Assembly (NCBI GenBank): GCA_001899525.1
Contig: MKVY01000040.1
Span: forward strand, 76,858-112,158
Length of the DNA: 35,301 nucleotides
Source: Rhizobiales bacterium 65-9
GTDB lineage: Bacteria > Pseudomonadota > Alphaproteobacteria > Rhizobiales > Beijerinckiaceae
Direction: 5' to 3'
This document shows, piece after piece, positions 26,213-33,373 of the stretch. The notes under the pieces were generated by a model. That model was not told where the DNA came from. It saw only the letters and a list, made by a program, of their open reading frames with translations, and did no database searches. The translations under genes and the position numbers were made by a program. Every line of letters begins with the position of its first letter. Within the stretch, counting starts at the first letter, position 1.

Positions 26213-27082
26213 GTGAAGCTGGCCGAGCGCGCGCCCGCGAAGGTGAATCTGAGCCTGCGCATCGTCGGGCGTCGGGAGGATGGCTATCATCTGCTCGACA
26301 GCCTCGTCGGCTTCGCATGGGGCGCGCATGACGATGTGACGCTCGATCCCGGCCCGCGCCTGTCCCTGACGGTGGAGGGGCCGACCGCCGGCGAGGCCGG
26401 CTGCGGGCAGGACAATCTGGCGATGCGGGCGGCGCGCGCGCTGCTGGAGCGTCGCGAAGGCTTGCGCGCGGGGGCGTTCCATCTCGACAAGCGGCTGCCC
26501 GTCGCCGCCGGCCTCGGCGGCGGCTCGGCCGACGCCGCGGCGGCGCTGCGGCTCATCGCCCGCGCGAACGACATGGCGCCGGACGATCCGGTCCTGTTCG
26601 ACGCGGCGCGCGCGACCGGCGCGGACGTTCCGGTCTGCCTCGCCTCCCGCCTGCGCGTCATGCGCGGGATCGGCGACGAACTGGGACCGGCGATGGCGGC
26701 GGAGCCGCTGTATGCGGTGCTGGCGAATCCGCGCGTCGCCTGTCCAACGGGCGCGGTCTTCCGCGCGCTCGGCGCGCCGATCGGATCGGGTTTCGCGACG
26801 GCGGATCACCGGACGCCCATGCCGTCGCAAGACGACGATCCTGTTCGCCGGCTCGTCGCGGAGCGCAACGATCTCGAAGCGCCGGCGCTGCGGCTCGTTC
26901 CCGTCATCGGCGACGTCCTTGCCGCCCTGCGCGGGCTCGATGGCTGCGCCGTCGCGCGCATGTCGGGATCGGGCGCGACCTGCTTTGCGCTGTTCGACAA
27001 TCGCGACGCGGCGGCGCAAGCTGCGCGCGGCCTGCGCCGCGATCGTCCGGAATGGTGGATCGCCGAGACAAGCATCGCTTAG
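26213..27082 (+). CDS. ispE: 4-diphosphocytidyl-2-C-methyl-D-erythritol kinase IspE
   Basis: The 289-residue GHMP kinase phosphorylates CDP-methylerythritol in the MEP isoprenoid pathway. It has the N-terminal 'ERAPAKVNLSLRIVGRREDG' (K10), the GHMP ATP loop 'LPVAAGLGGGSADAAAAL' (95-112), 'TGADVPVCL' with the catalytic Asp, and the C-terminal 'MSGSGATCFALF'. GTG 26213 gives the family's normal N-terminus; the ATG at 26135 would add 26 unrelated residues. No strong ribosome site precedes the GTG. DinB-like and methyltransferase genes follow at close spacing (17 bases, then an overlap), so they may share its transcript. Confidence 0.95.
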   Translation: MKLAERAPAKVNLSLRIVGRREDGYHLLDSLVGFAWGAHDDVTLDPGPRLSLTVEGPTAGEAGCGQDNLAMRAARALLERREGLRAGAFHLDKRLPVAAGLGGGSADAAAALRLIARANDMAPDDPVLFDAARATGADVPVCLASRLRVMRGIGDELGPAMAAEPLYAVLANPRVACPTGAVFRALGAPIGSGFATADHRTPMPSQDDDPVRRLVAERNDLEAPALRLVPVIGDVLAALRGLDGCAVARMSGSGATCFALFDNRDAAAQAARGLRRDRPEWWIAETSIA

Positions 27083-27099
27083 GCCGGGAGGGGGAGGCC

Positions 27100-27618
27100 G
27101 TGATTTCGGTCGATTACGCGCGCCTGATGGCGCGCTACAACGAATGGCAGAATCGAAGCCTCTACGCGGCCGCCGACATGCTGACCGAGGAGCAGCGCCG
27201 TCTTGATCGCGGCGCGTTCTTCGGGTCGATCTTCGACACGCTGAACCATCTGCTGTGGGGCGATCAGGTCTGGATGAGCCGGTTCGCCAGAACGCCGAAG
27301 CCGCTCGTCGGGCCGCTGCGCTCGCGCGTCGCCATCGACGACTGGAGCGATCTGAAAACGGCGCGCGCCGATTTCGACGCCGTTATCGTCGGCTGGGCCT
27401 CGACGCTCGATCCGGACTGGCTGACAGGCGATCTGAAATGGTTTTCTGGCGCCGCCGGCCGCGAGATGGTCCGGCCGCGATGGCAGCTCGTCGCCCATCT
27501 CTTCAATCACCAGACGCATCATCGCGGACAGGTCCACGCCATGCTGACGGCCGCCGGCGCGAAGCCCGATGACACGGACCTGATGCTGCTCGACCCCGCG
27601 GAAAGCGCCTCGCCATGA
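27100..27618 (+). CDS. DinB-family four-helix protein
   Basis: The protein of about 172 residues has the DinB/YfiT-like pattern 'MARYNEWQNRSLYAAADMLT' at the N-terminus and three metal-type histidines: H50 in 'TLNHLLWGDQVW', and H137 and H141 in 'LFNHQTHHRGQVH'. Family members are damage-induced or thiol-dependent transferases (mycothiol/bacillithiol type), mostly of unknown activity; this is not DNA polymerase IV. GTG 27100 is chosen because GGGAGGGGGAGG stands just before it and it begins close to the conserved helix; ATG 27052 would overlap ispE. Its TGA overlaps the next gene's ATG (ATGA). Confidence 0.9.
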   Translation: MISVDYARLMARYNEWQNRSLYAAADMLTEEQRRLDRGAFFGSIFDTLNHLLWGDQVWMSRFARTPKPLVGPLRSRVAIDDWSDLKTARADFDAVIVGWASTLDPDWLTGDLKWFSGAAGREMVRPRWQLVAHLFNHQTHHRGQVHAMLTAAGAKPDDTDLMLLDPAESASP

Positions 27619-28241
27619 CCGAGGCCGATCCGCGCGCCGTCGTCGCCTCAGGCTATGATGCGATGGCAGAGCGCTATCTGCGGTGGACGAGCGGGTCGCC
27701 ATTGCGCCTCCAGCGCGCGACGGCGCTCGCGGGGCGGCTCTCCGCCGGCGCGCGGACGCTCGATCTCGGCTGCGGCGCAGGCGTTCCCGTCGCGTCGATT
27801 TTCGCCGATCACGGCTGCGCCGTCGTCGGCGTCGACGGCTCGCGCCGCCAGATCGCGCTCGCAAAGAGCAACGAGCCGCGCGCGGACTTCATCTGCGCCG
27901 ACATGACGGCGGTCGACTTCCTGCCGGCCTCCTTCGACGCCGTCACCGCCTTCTATTCGATCACGCATGTTCCGCGCGACGCGCACCCTGCGCTGCTCGC
28001 CAATGTTTTTCGGTGGTTGCGGCCAGGCGGCGCCTTTCTCGCGACCTTCGGCGCCGAGGACACGCCGGGCTGGCGCGGGGACTGGCTCGGCGCGCCGATG
28101 TTCTTCAGCCATTTCGACGCCGCGACGAATCGCGCGATGGTCGAGGAAGCGGGATTTGCGATCGAGAGCGACGAGATGGTCGGCGAGGAGGAGTTCGGCG
28201 CGCTCGTCCGGTTCCTCTGGATTCTCGCGCGCAAGGACTAA
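27615..28241 (+). CDS. Class I SAM-dependent methyltransferase
   Basis: The 208-residue protein has motif I 'TLDLGCGAGVPVASIFADHG' (about 48-67), an acidic strand end 'VVGVDGSRRQIALAK', 'FICADMTAVDFLPASFDAVT' and 'FRWLRPGGAFLATFG'. These place it in the methyltransferase-11/25 group acting on small molecules; substrate unknown. It is translationally coupled to the DinB-like gene through a 4-base overlap, so a shared role (for example detoxification of a small compound) is possible. No export signal. Confidence 0.9.
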   Translation: MTEADPRAVVASGYDAMAERYLRWTSGSPLRLQRATALAGRLSAGARTLDLGCGAGVPVASIFADHGCAVVGVDGSRRQIALAKSNEPRADFICADMTAVDFLPASFDAVTAFYSITHVPRDAHPALLANVFRWLRPGGAFLATFGAEDTPGWRGDWLGAPMFFSHFDAATNRAMVEEAGFAIESDEMVGEEEFGALVRFLWILARKD

Positions 28242-28318
28242 AGACGCGCGAGGGCCGCCGCCGTCGTCGCGACCGTTCGCCCCAAGGATGGCGATCTCAC
28301 TGCAATGGAGCCCGCGCA

Positions 28319-28765
28319 ATGGACGCGACGGAGAACAAGGCCGGCGAGCCGGCGATCGCTCTGACGGACGATGATGATCCGTCAATCCGCGACGCCATCG
28401 GCGCGGCGCTGCGGCGCTACAATGACGAGCAAGCCGGCCCGTCCGGGCAAAGGGCGCTGTCGATCACGATCCGCGACCCGGACACGAACGAGATCATCGG
28501 CGGCCTGACCGGCCGCACGTCGCGCGGCCTTCTTTTCATCGATCTGTTCACGCTGCCGGCGCATCTGCGCCGGGCGGGGCTCGGAAGCCGCATCCTTGGC
28601 ATGGCCGAAGCGGAGGCGAAGCGGCGCGGCTGCCGGGCCGCGATGCTTTACACGATCAGCTTCCAGGCGCCGGATTTCTACAGGCGCCAGGGCTACAGCG
28701 TTCTCGGCGAGGTCGAGGGCGATCCGGGCGCGACGCGGATATTCCTGACGAAGAAACTGGTCTGA
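28319..28765 (+). CDS. GNAT-family N-acetyltransferase
   Basis: The 148-residue protein has the acetyl-CoA binding motif A 'LPAHLRRAGLGSRILGMAEA' (R-x-x-G-x-G) and a C-terminal 'FQAPDFYRRQGYSVLGEVE' motif B. The N-terminal 30 residues are acidic ('IALTDDDDPSIRDAI'). Substrate unknown. It follows the methyltransferase by 77 bases in the same direction. Its stop codon lies inside an 18-base perfect palindrome shared with the stop of the converging polyprenyl synthase. Confidence 0.9.
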   Translation: MDATENKAGEPAIALTDDDDPSIRDAIGAALRRYNDEQAGPSGQRALSITIRDPDTNEIIGGLTGRTSRGLLFIDLFTLPAHLRRAGLGSRILGMAEAEAKRRGCRAAMLYTISFQAPDFYRRQGYSVLGEVEGDPGATRIFLTKKLV

Positions 28766-28779
28766 GGCGCGCGCCTCAG
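28762..28779. repeat. Perfect 18-base palindrome containing both convergent stop codons
   Basis: The sequence CTGAGGCGCGCGCCTCAG is its own reverse complement. The left TGA (28763-28765) is the acetyltransferase stop and the right TCA (28776-28778) is the polyprenyl synthase stop on the other strand. It may act as a two-way hairpin terminator or simply an RNA 3'-end stabiliser; there is no loop and no T-run. Confidence 0.6.
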
Positions 28780-29792
28780 TGCGCCCGCGCGATGCAGAAA
28801 TCGACCGCTGCGTCGAGCGCCGCGCGCATGTCGCCCTGCGGGAAGATCGCGAGCGCGTCCTTGGCCATGGCGCCGTAGTGACGCGCGCGCTCCACCGTGT
28901 CCTCGATGGCGCGATGCTTGCGCATCAGGCCGATGGCGCGATCGAGATCGCCTTCGCCGACCGCGGCGTCCTGCAGCGTGCGCTTCCAGAAGGCGCGCTC
29001 CTCGGTGTCGCCGCGGCGGAACGACAGCACCACGGGCAGCGTGATCTTGCCCTCGCGGAAATCGTCGCCGACATTCTTGCCGAGCTTCGCCGACGCGCCG
29101 CCATAGTCGAGCGCGTCGTCGATGAGCTGGAAAGCGACGCCGAGATTGGCGCCGTAGCTGCGGCAGGCGGCGATCTCGGCCTTCGGCCGGTCCGCGATGA
29201 TCGGGCCGACCTCGCAGGCGGCGGCGAACAAGGCCGCCGTCTTGGCGCGGATCACGGCGAGATACTCGTCCTCGGTCGTCTCCGTGTTCTTGGCGGCGGA
29301 GAGCTGCATCACCTCGCCCTCGGCGATCACGGCGGCGGCGGTCGAGAGCACGTCGAGCGCGCCGAGCGAACCGACCTCGACCATCATCTTGAACGCCTGC
29401 CCGAGCAGGAAATCGCCGACGAGCACGCTCGCCTCGTTGCCCCACAGCATGCGTGCCGCGAGCTTGCCGCGCCGCATGTCGCTCTCATCGACCACGTCGT
29501 CATGCAGCAGCGTCGCGGTGTGCATGAACTCCACGGCGGCGGCGAGCTTGACATGGCCGTCGCCGCGATAATCGCCGAGATGGGCGGCGGCGATGGTCAG
29601 CATCGGCCGCAGGCGCTTGCCGCCGGAGGAGATGAGGTGATTCGCGATTTCGGGAATCATCGTCACGTCCGAACCCGTGCGCGACACGATCAACTGATTG
29701 ACGCGCGTCATGTCGGCGGCCACGAGGCGGACAAGGGCCTCGATCCCCGTTCCGGCGGCCGACTTTTCCTCGAATGCGATGACGACGCCCAC
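28776..29792 (-). CDS. ispB: Long-chain polyprenyl (octa-/decaprenyl) diphosphate synthase
   Basis: The 338-residue trans-prenyltransferase has both aspartate-rich motifs: first 'LLHDDVVDESDMRRG' (D98, D99, D102) and second 'FQLIDDALDY' (D225, D226, D229), plus 'SSGGKRLRPML'. It extends FPP with IPP to make the ubiquinone side chain; chain length (8 or 10) cannot be read safely. GTG 29792, with GGGAG 7 bases before it, gives the normal family length; the longer frame to 29918 would overlap the divergent DUF2007 gene. The C-terminus is unusually compact, ending 'AAVDFCIARAH'. It is functionally linked with ispE and ETF-QO in this window through the quinone pool. Confidence 0.94.
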   Translation of the reverse strand: MGVVIAFEEKSAAGTGIEALVRLVAADMTRVNQLIVSRTGSDVTMIPEIANHLISSGGKRLRPMLTIAAAHLGDYRGDGHVKLAAAVEFMHTATLLHDDVVDESDMRRGKLAARMLWGNEASVLVGDFLLGQAFKMMVEVGSLGALDVLSTAAAVIAEGEVMQLSAAKNTETTEDEYLAVIRAKTAALFAAACEVGPIIADRPKAEIAACRSYGANLGVAFQLIDDALDYGGASAKLGKNVGDDFREGKITLPVVLSFRRGDTEERAFWKRTLQDAAVGEGDLDRAIGLMRKHRAIEDTVERARHYGAMAKDALAIFPQGDMRAALDAAVDFCIARAH

Positions 29793-29877
29793 GCACTGCT
29801 CCCAAATCGTCTCGAATGAACGCTTGCACGGGGCGCGGCGAGACACAATCCTGCGGAAAGTCGCAACGGCGGTTCCC

Positions 29878-30105
29878 ATGATCGAGATCATCCGCGCCAA
29901 CGATCCGGTGCTCATCAACGCGGTCGAAGCGCTGCTGCGCGGCGCCGGCCTGTCGCCCTATGTGGCGGACGGTCATGTGAGCGCGATCGAGGGATCGATC
30001 GGCGCCTTTCCGCGCCGCATCCTCATCCCCGGCGGCGAGGAGGCGCAGGCGCGCCGGCTGCTGACCGAGGCGGGGCTGGGAGGCGAGTTGCGTGAGCCGC
30101 GCTGA
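29878..30105 (+). CDS. DUF2007 small protein
   Basis: The 75-residue protein reads 'MIEIIRANDPVLINAVEALL' then 'GLSPYVADGHVSAIEGSIG' and 'RRILIPGGEEAQARRLLTEA', the pattern of DUF2007 (putative signal-transducing protein family, PII-like fold). Function unknown. It overlaps the TrmN6-like gene by 14 bases, and the pair sits divergent from polyprenyl diphosphate synthase (85 bases), an arrangement I believe is common in the order. Confidence 0.88.
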   Translation: MIEIIRANDPVLINAVEALLRGAGLSPYVADGHVSAIEGSIGAFPRRILIPGGEEAQARRLLTEAGLGGELREPR

Positions 30106-30862
30106 CGCCGTCGCGCCGAACGCGCTGCTCGGCGGGAAACTTCTTCTGCGCCAGCCGGAGACGGGCCACCGCGTCGGCACGGATGCGATCCTGCTCGCGG
30201 CGGCCGCGCCGCCGGGACGCAGGGCCGTCGTCGATCTCGGCTGCGGCGTCGGCGCCGTCGGCCTCGCCGTCGCGCGCGCTCATCCCGAAAGCCGCGTCCT
30301 CCTAGTGGACAATGACGACCGCGCGCTCGCGCTCGCGCGCGATAACATTATGCTCAACGGTTTGGAGGGCAGGGTCTCGGCGCTGCGCGCCGACGCGCTC
30401 GCGCCCGCCGCGGAGCGCCGGGCCGCCGGCCTTGCGCCCGCCAGCGCGGATCTGGCGCTCACCAATCCGCCGTTCGGCGCGGCGGAGCGGATGCGCGCCT
30501 CGCCCGATCCCGCGCGCGCGGCCGCCCATGTCATGCCGGCGGGCGGGCTGGCGCGATGGCTCGCCTGCGCCGCCGATCTGCTCGGGCCGAAAGGCGTGCT
30601 GGTTCTCATCCACCGCGCCGACGCGCTGGCGGAGATTCTGGCGGCGATGGGGGAGCGGCTCGGAAGCGTCGCCGTCACGCCGGTGCATCCCCGCGCGGAC
30701 GCGCCGGCGACGCGGATCCTGCTGCGGGCGACCAAGGGCGGAAAAGCGCCGCTCGCGCTGCTTCCGGCGCTCGTCCTGCACGGTCCGGACGGACGCTTCA
30801 CGCCCGAGGCGGAAGCGATCCATCGCGGCGAGGCGATGCTTGCCTGCGCCGGCGTTCAGTAG
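30092..30862 (+). CDS. TrmN6-like tRNA (adenine-N6) methyltransferase
   Basis: The 256-residue protein has 'LLLRQPETGHRVGTDAILLA' (the TrmN6/YfiC N-terminal signature), SAM motif 'VVDLGCGVGAVGLAVA' (47-62) and the adenine-methyltransferase catalytic 'NPPF' (125-128) in 'LALTNPPFGAAERM'. E. coli YfiC methylates A37 of tRNA1Val; this is the likely activity. The start is GTG 30092, within the DUF2007 gene, so translation is probably coupled. The 3' end overlaps the small secreted protein gene on the other strand by 7 bases. Confidence 0.9.
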   Translation: MSRADAVAPNALLGGKLLLRQPETGHRVGTDAILLAAAAPPGRRAVVDLGCGVGAVGLAVARAHPESRVLLVDNDDRALALARDNIMLNGLEGRVSALRADALAPAAERRAAGLAPASADLALTNPPFGAAERMRASPDPARAAAHVMPAGGLARWLACAADLLGPKGVLVLIHRADALAEILAAMGERLGSVAVTPVHPRADAPATRILLRATKGGKAPLALLPALVLHGPDGRFTPEAEAIHRGEAMLACAGVQ

Positions 30863-31110
30863 CGGCGCCAGCACACCCTGACCGGCGCCTGGGACCAGAA
30901 CAGGCCATTATAAAAGGGGCGGTAGCGGACGCTGCAGACGATGCGCGGGCGCTTGGCGCGCCGGGCCTGCGCCGGCTCCGTCAGGGAGGGAAGAGCATCG
31001 CGCACGCCCTCGGCGGCGGGAGCGAGGGGAGCAGCCTGCGCCGACGCGCTCAGGCCGAGCGCGCCCGCAATCGCCGCCAGAGCCAGCCATTTCGCCATTG
31101 GGTTGGTCAT
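30856..31110 (-). CDS. Small secreted protein, Cys-containing, unknown
   Basis: The 84-residue protein from ATG 31110 (GGGGA 5 bases before it) has a signal peptide 'MTNPMAKWLALAAIAGALGL' with cleavage near AQA-A. The mature part, about 55 residues, is basic and ends 'RPRIVCSVRYRPFYNGLFW' and then 'RVCWRRY', with two cysteines that could form a disulfide. No family recognised. The frame also has an ATG at 31131, which would only lengthen the lead. A short motif resembles the next small secreted protein at 31298. Confidence 0.6.
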   Translation of the reverse strand: MTNPMAKWLALAAIAGALGLSASAQAAPLAPAAEGVRDALPSLTEPAQARRAKRPRIVCSVRYRPFYNGLFWSQAPVRVCWRRY

Positions 31111-31188
31111 CGTCGTCCCCGCATTCGGCATCCATCCTAACGATTCGTTCCGGCAAGGGCAGGGTGAAAACGCCTGGCGACGAACGCT

Positions 31189-31225
31189 AAAAAAAGACCC
31201 GGCCGCTGGGCGCAGCGGCCGGGTC
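31189..31225 (-). terminator. Strong rho-independent terminator for the small gene at 31298-31543
   Basis: Read on the minus strand, a perfect 13-base stem (31196-31208 with 31213-31225: GACCCGGCCGCTG pairs with CAGCGGCCGGGTC) and a 4-base loop are followed by seven T residues (A-tract 31189-31195 on the plus strand). It stands 73 bases after the stop of the small secreted protein gene and isolates it from the next minus-strand gene. Confidence 0.92.
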
Positions 31226-31297
31226 CGGAAGGAGCGAATACGGGATCGAGGGGCGATTGATACCGAAAACGCTCCTTCGCTTCGGGCGCGGGCTGGG

Positions 31298-31543
31298 TCA
31301 GCAGCCTTTCGACGCGGGCGCGTTGTATCCCGCGTACACGACGCGAACCTTGGCGGAACATGCGGCGGCGGAGGCCTGAGCCGGCCTTGCGATGGCGATC
31401 GGCGCGCGGGGCGTCTCCATCCTGGAAACCGCCGGAGTTTCGTCCTGCGACGGGGCCGGCTTCGCGACGCTGGCGAGCGACACGGCCGCTGGCGCCATCA
31501 GCGCGGCGAACGCGATCTGGAAATGGAGAAGCTTGAGTTTCAT
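31298..31543 (-). CDS. Small secreted protein, Cys-containing, unknown (second)
   Basis: The 81-residue protein from ATG 31543 has a signal-like N-terminus 'MKLKLLHFQIAFAALMAPAA'. The mature part is Ala/Pro-rich and ends 'AAACSAKVRVVYAGYNAP' with a final Cys. C-S-x3-R-x2-Y-x-G is shared with 'CSVRYRPFYNG' in the protein at 30856, and both keep a second Cys near the C-terminus. No family recognised. Its own strong terminator shows that the locus is a real transcription unit. The longer frame to 31654 lacks a signal peptide and is rejected. Confidence 0.6.
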   Translation of the reverse strand: MKLKLLHFQIAFAALMAPAAVSLASVAKPAPSQDETPAVSRMETPRAPIAIARPAQASAAACSAKVRVVYAGYNAPASKGC

Positions 31544-31754
31544 GATGCGCGCCCCGTGTCTCTGTGGCGGCCCGTCCGGCTCGCCGTTGAGGACAATCAA
31601 CCATCCGCCCGCCTGTTCCGGTGTGCGGCGGCGCACATGGTAAACGGATGACAAGGGCAGGGGGCCTCCGCGCCGAGGCGCGCTGCCCGCCGGGCGGATT
31701 GCGAGCGGACGACAGGCGTTCTAAGCGTCGCGCGCCTTTTCACGCCGCAAGCCG

Positions 31755-32699
31755 ATGTCCAGATCAGCCGCCCTCGACCCCGCCCGCTCCTTCCAGGGGC
31801 TCATTCTGACGCTGCAGGATTTCTGGGCGAAGCAGGGTTGCGTCATCCTCCAGCCCTACGACATGGAGATGGGCGCCGGCACGTTTCATCCCGCCACCAC
31901 CCTGCGGGCGCTCGGCCCCCGGCCATGGAAGGCGGCCTATGTGCAGCCGTCCCGCCGGCCGAAGGACGGCCGCTATGGCGAGAATCCGAACCGTTTCCAG
32001 CATTATTACCAGTATCAGGTGATCCTGAAGCCCAATCCGCCCGATCTGCAGGAACTCTATCTCCAGTCGCTCTACGCCATCGGCATCGATCCGAAGCTGC
32101 ACGACCTGCGCTTCGTCGAGGACGACTGGGAATCGCCGACGCTCGGCGCCTGGGGGCTCGGCTGGGAGTGCTGGTGCGACGGGATGGAGGTCAGCCAGTT
32201 CACCTACTTCCAGCAGGTGGCCGGCTTCGAATGCGCGCCCGTCTCGGGCGAGTTGACCTACGGGCTGGAACGGCTCGCCATGTATCTGCAGAATGTCGAG
32301 AACGGCTACGCGCTGAACTTCAACGGGGCCGAGGGCGCCGACAAGGTGACTTATGGCGACGTCTTCAAGCAGGCGGAGCAGGAATATTCCCGGCACAATT
32401 TCGAGCATGCCGACACGGCGATGCTGTTCGAGCAGTTCCGGATGGCGGAGGCCGCGTGCCGCCAGTATCTCGCGGCGGGCGAGCCCGGAGAAGCCTCCAG
32501 CGATCCGCGCCACAGGCTGGCGCTGCCGGCCTACGACCAGTGCATCAAGGCGAGCCACGTCTTCAACCTGCTCGACGCGCGCGGCGTGATCTCCGTCACC
32601 GAGCGGCAGAGCTACATCCTGCGCGTGCGCGAACTGGCCAAAGCCTGCGGCGCGGCCTGGCTCAAGACCGAGGGCGGCGGCGTCGCGATGGCGGCGTGA
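31755..32699 (+). CDS. glyQ: Glycyl-tRNA synthetase alpha subunit
   Basis: The 314-residue class II synthetase subunit has '[19 protein letters not shown]', '[20 protein letters not shown]', motif-2 region '[19 protein letters not shown]', '[16 protein letters not shown]' and '[12 protein letters not shown]', all typical of GlyQ in the alpha2beta2 enzyme that charges tRNA-Gly. Length is normal. glyS normally follows at once; here 674 bases with palindromic repeats and a DUF559 gene intervene. The start ATG 31755 has only a weak ribosome site. Confidence 0.98.
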   Translation: MSRSAALDPARSFQGLILTLQDFWAKQGCVILQPYDMEMGAGTFHPATTLRALGPRPWKAAYVQPSRRPKDGRYGENPNRFQHYYQYQVILKPNPPDLQELYLQSLYAIGIDPKLHDLRFVEDDWESPTLGAWGLGWECWCDGMEVSQFTYFQQVAGFECAPVSGELTYGLERLAMYLQNVENGYALNFNGAEGADKVTYGDVFKQAEQEYSRHNFEHADTAMLFEQFRMAEAACRQYLAAGEPGEASSDPRHRLALPAYDQCIKASHVFNLLDARGVISVTERQSYILRVRELAKACGAAWLKTEGGGVAMAA

Positions 32700-32760
32700 G
32701 GGGTGCGGGATTTTTTGGCGTTTCGATGTTTTTCTTCAAGGTGGAATCGATGAGTTCGTC

Positions 32761-32914
32761 CCCCTCCCCCCGCTTGCGGAGGGGAGGGGTCAGGGGTGGG
32801 GGGAACTCCATCCCTATGGTCGAAGGTTGGAGCCGGCGCGCGTTGGCGATGTCGAAGGATCGCGATCCAAGCCCCCCACCCTCACCCTCCCCTCCGCAAG
32901 CGGGGGGAGGGGAG
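32761..32914. repeat. Composite inverted GC-rich palindromic repeat, copy 1
   Basis: Arm 1 (32761-32803) starts CCCCTCCCCCCGCTTGCGGA and continues into a G-rich half; arm 2 (32872-32914) is its near-exact reverse complement, with 28 identical core bases and differences only in the G-run spacing. The arms are 68 bases apart. Each arm is itself an imperfect palindrome (C-rich half, CGCTTGCG centre, G-rich half). The unit lies directly after glyQ; arm 2 is inside the DUF559 reading frame. Confidence 0.85.
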
Positions 32915-33364
32915 CGGGCTGACGCGCGCCGCAAGCGCAATGATTCTCGCACGCCGCGCGCGCGCGCCTTGCGGCGAGAGATGACAGACGCCGAGCGGAA
33001 GCTATGGTCTCGCCTGAAAGACATTCCACTGCCGAAGTCGCATTTTCGAAGACAGGCGCCTGTCGGACCCTATTTTGCTGATTTTGTCTGTCATGATGCA
33101 AAGCTCGTCATCGAAATCGACGGCGAGCATCATGCCTTTCCCGAAAATGCGACGAGAGACGTCAAACGGACGGCCGCTCTCAACGCTTACGGCTATAGCG
33201 TGCTGCGCTTCTGGAACCACGAGATTCTCGGCGATGTCGACGCCGCGGCCGATACCATCTACGCCACGCTGACCGACCCTGATTTTCATTGCGACTCGCT
33301 GATGCGCGTCTCCCCTTCCATCATCCCTCCCCATCGCAAGCGGGGGGAGGGGAATCGACGTTGA
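32849..33364 (+). CDS. DUF559 endonuclease-like protein between glyQ and glyS
   Basis: The 171-residue frame has a DUF559 core (about 33-145): 'RARALRREMTDAERKLWSRL', 'FRRQAPVGPYFADFVC', 'AKLVIEIDGEHH' and 'YGYSVLRFWNHEIL'. The family has a PD-(D/E)xK nuclease fold related to Vsr; D78, E89 and D91 fit the active site. The only in-frame ATG before the conserved core is 32849, so residues 9-22 ('PPPSPSPPQAGGGE') are encoded by the palindromic repeat, and residues 160-168 ('PPHRKRGEG') by a second repeat. It splits glyQ from glyS. It may be cargo or the mobiliser of the repeat; that is inference. Activity unproven. Confidence 0.8.
   Translation: MSKDRDPSPPPSPSPPQAGGGERADARRKRNDSRTPRARALRREMTDAERKLWSRLKDIPLPKSHFRRQAPVGPYFADFVCHDAKLVIEIDGEHHAFPENATRDVKRTAALNAYGYSVLRFWNHEILGDVDAAADTIYATLTDPDFHCDSLMRVSPSIIPPHRKRGEGNRR
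33325..33352. repeat. Half copy of the palindromic repeat at the DUF559 3' end
   Basis: The stretch CCCTCCCC-ATCGCAAGCGG-GGGGAGGGG matches the arm-2 orientation of the composite repeat (CCCTCCCCTCCGCAAGCGGG and on), but with AT in place of TC next to the centre and without the outer C/A-rich flank. It encodes the last residues of the DUF559 protein and ends 21 bases before the glyS ATG. Confidence 0.8.
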
Positions 33365-33373
33365 CGCCGCCTG

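Noticed and set aside
24044-27019. Minus-strand open frame of 991 codons opposite the TPR gene and ispE
   Set aside because: Shadow of two well-supported plus-strand genes in GC-rich DNA; spans their intergenic gap and has no domain.
27100-27618. DNA polymerase IV (DinB polymerase)
   Set aside because: The protein is about 172 residues with the three-histidine four-helix pattern of the unrelated DinB/YfiT superfamily; no polymerase motifs.
32700-32760. Terminator after glyQ based on the TTTTTT at 32711
   Set aside because: No stable hairpin precedes the T-run.
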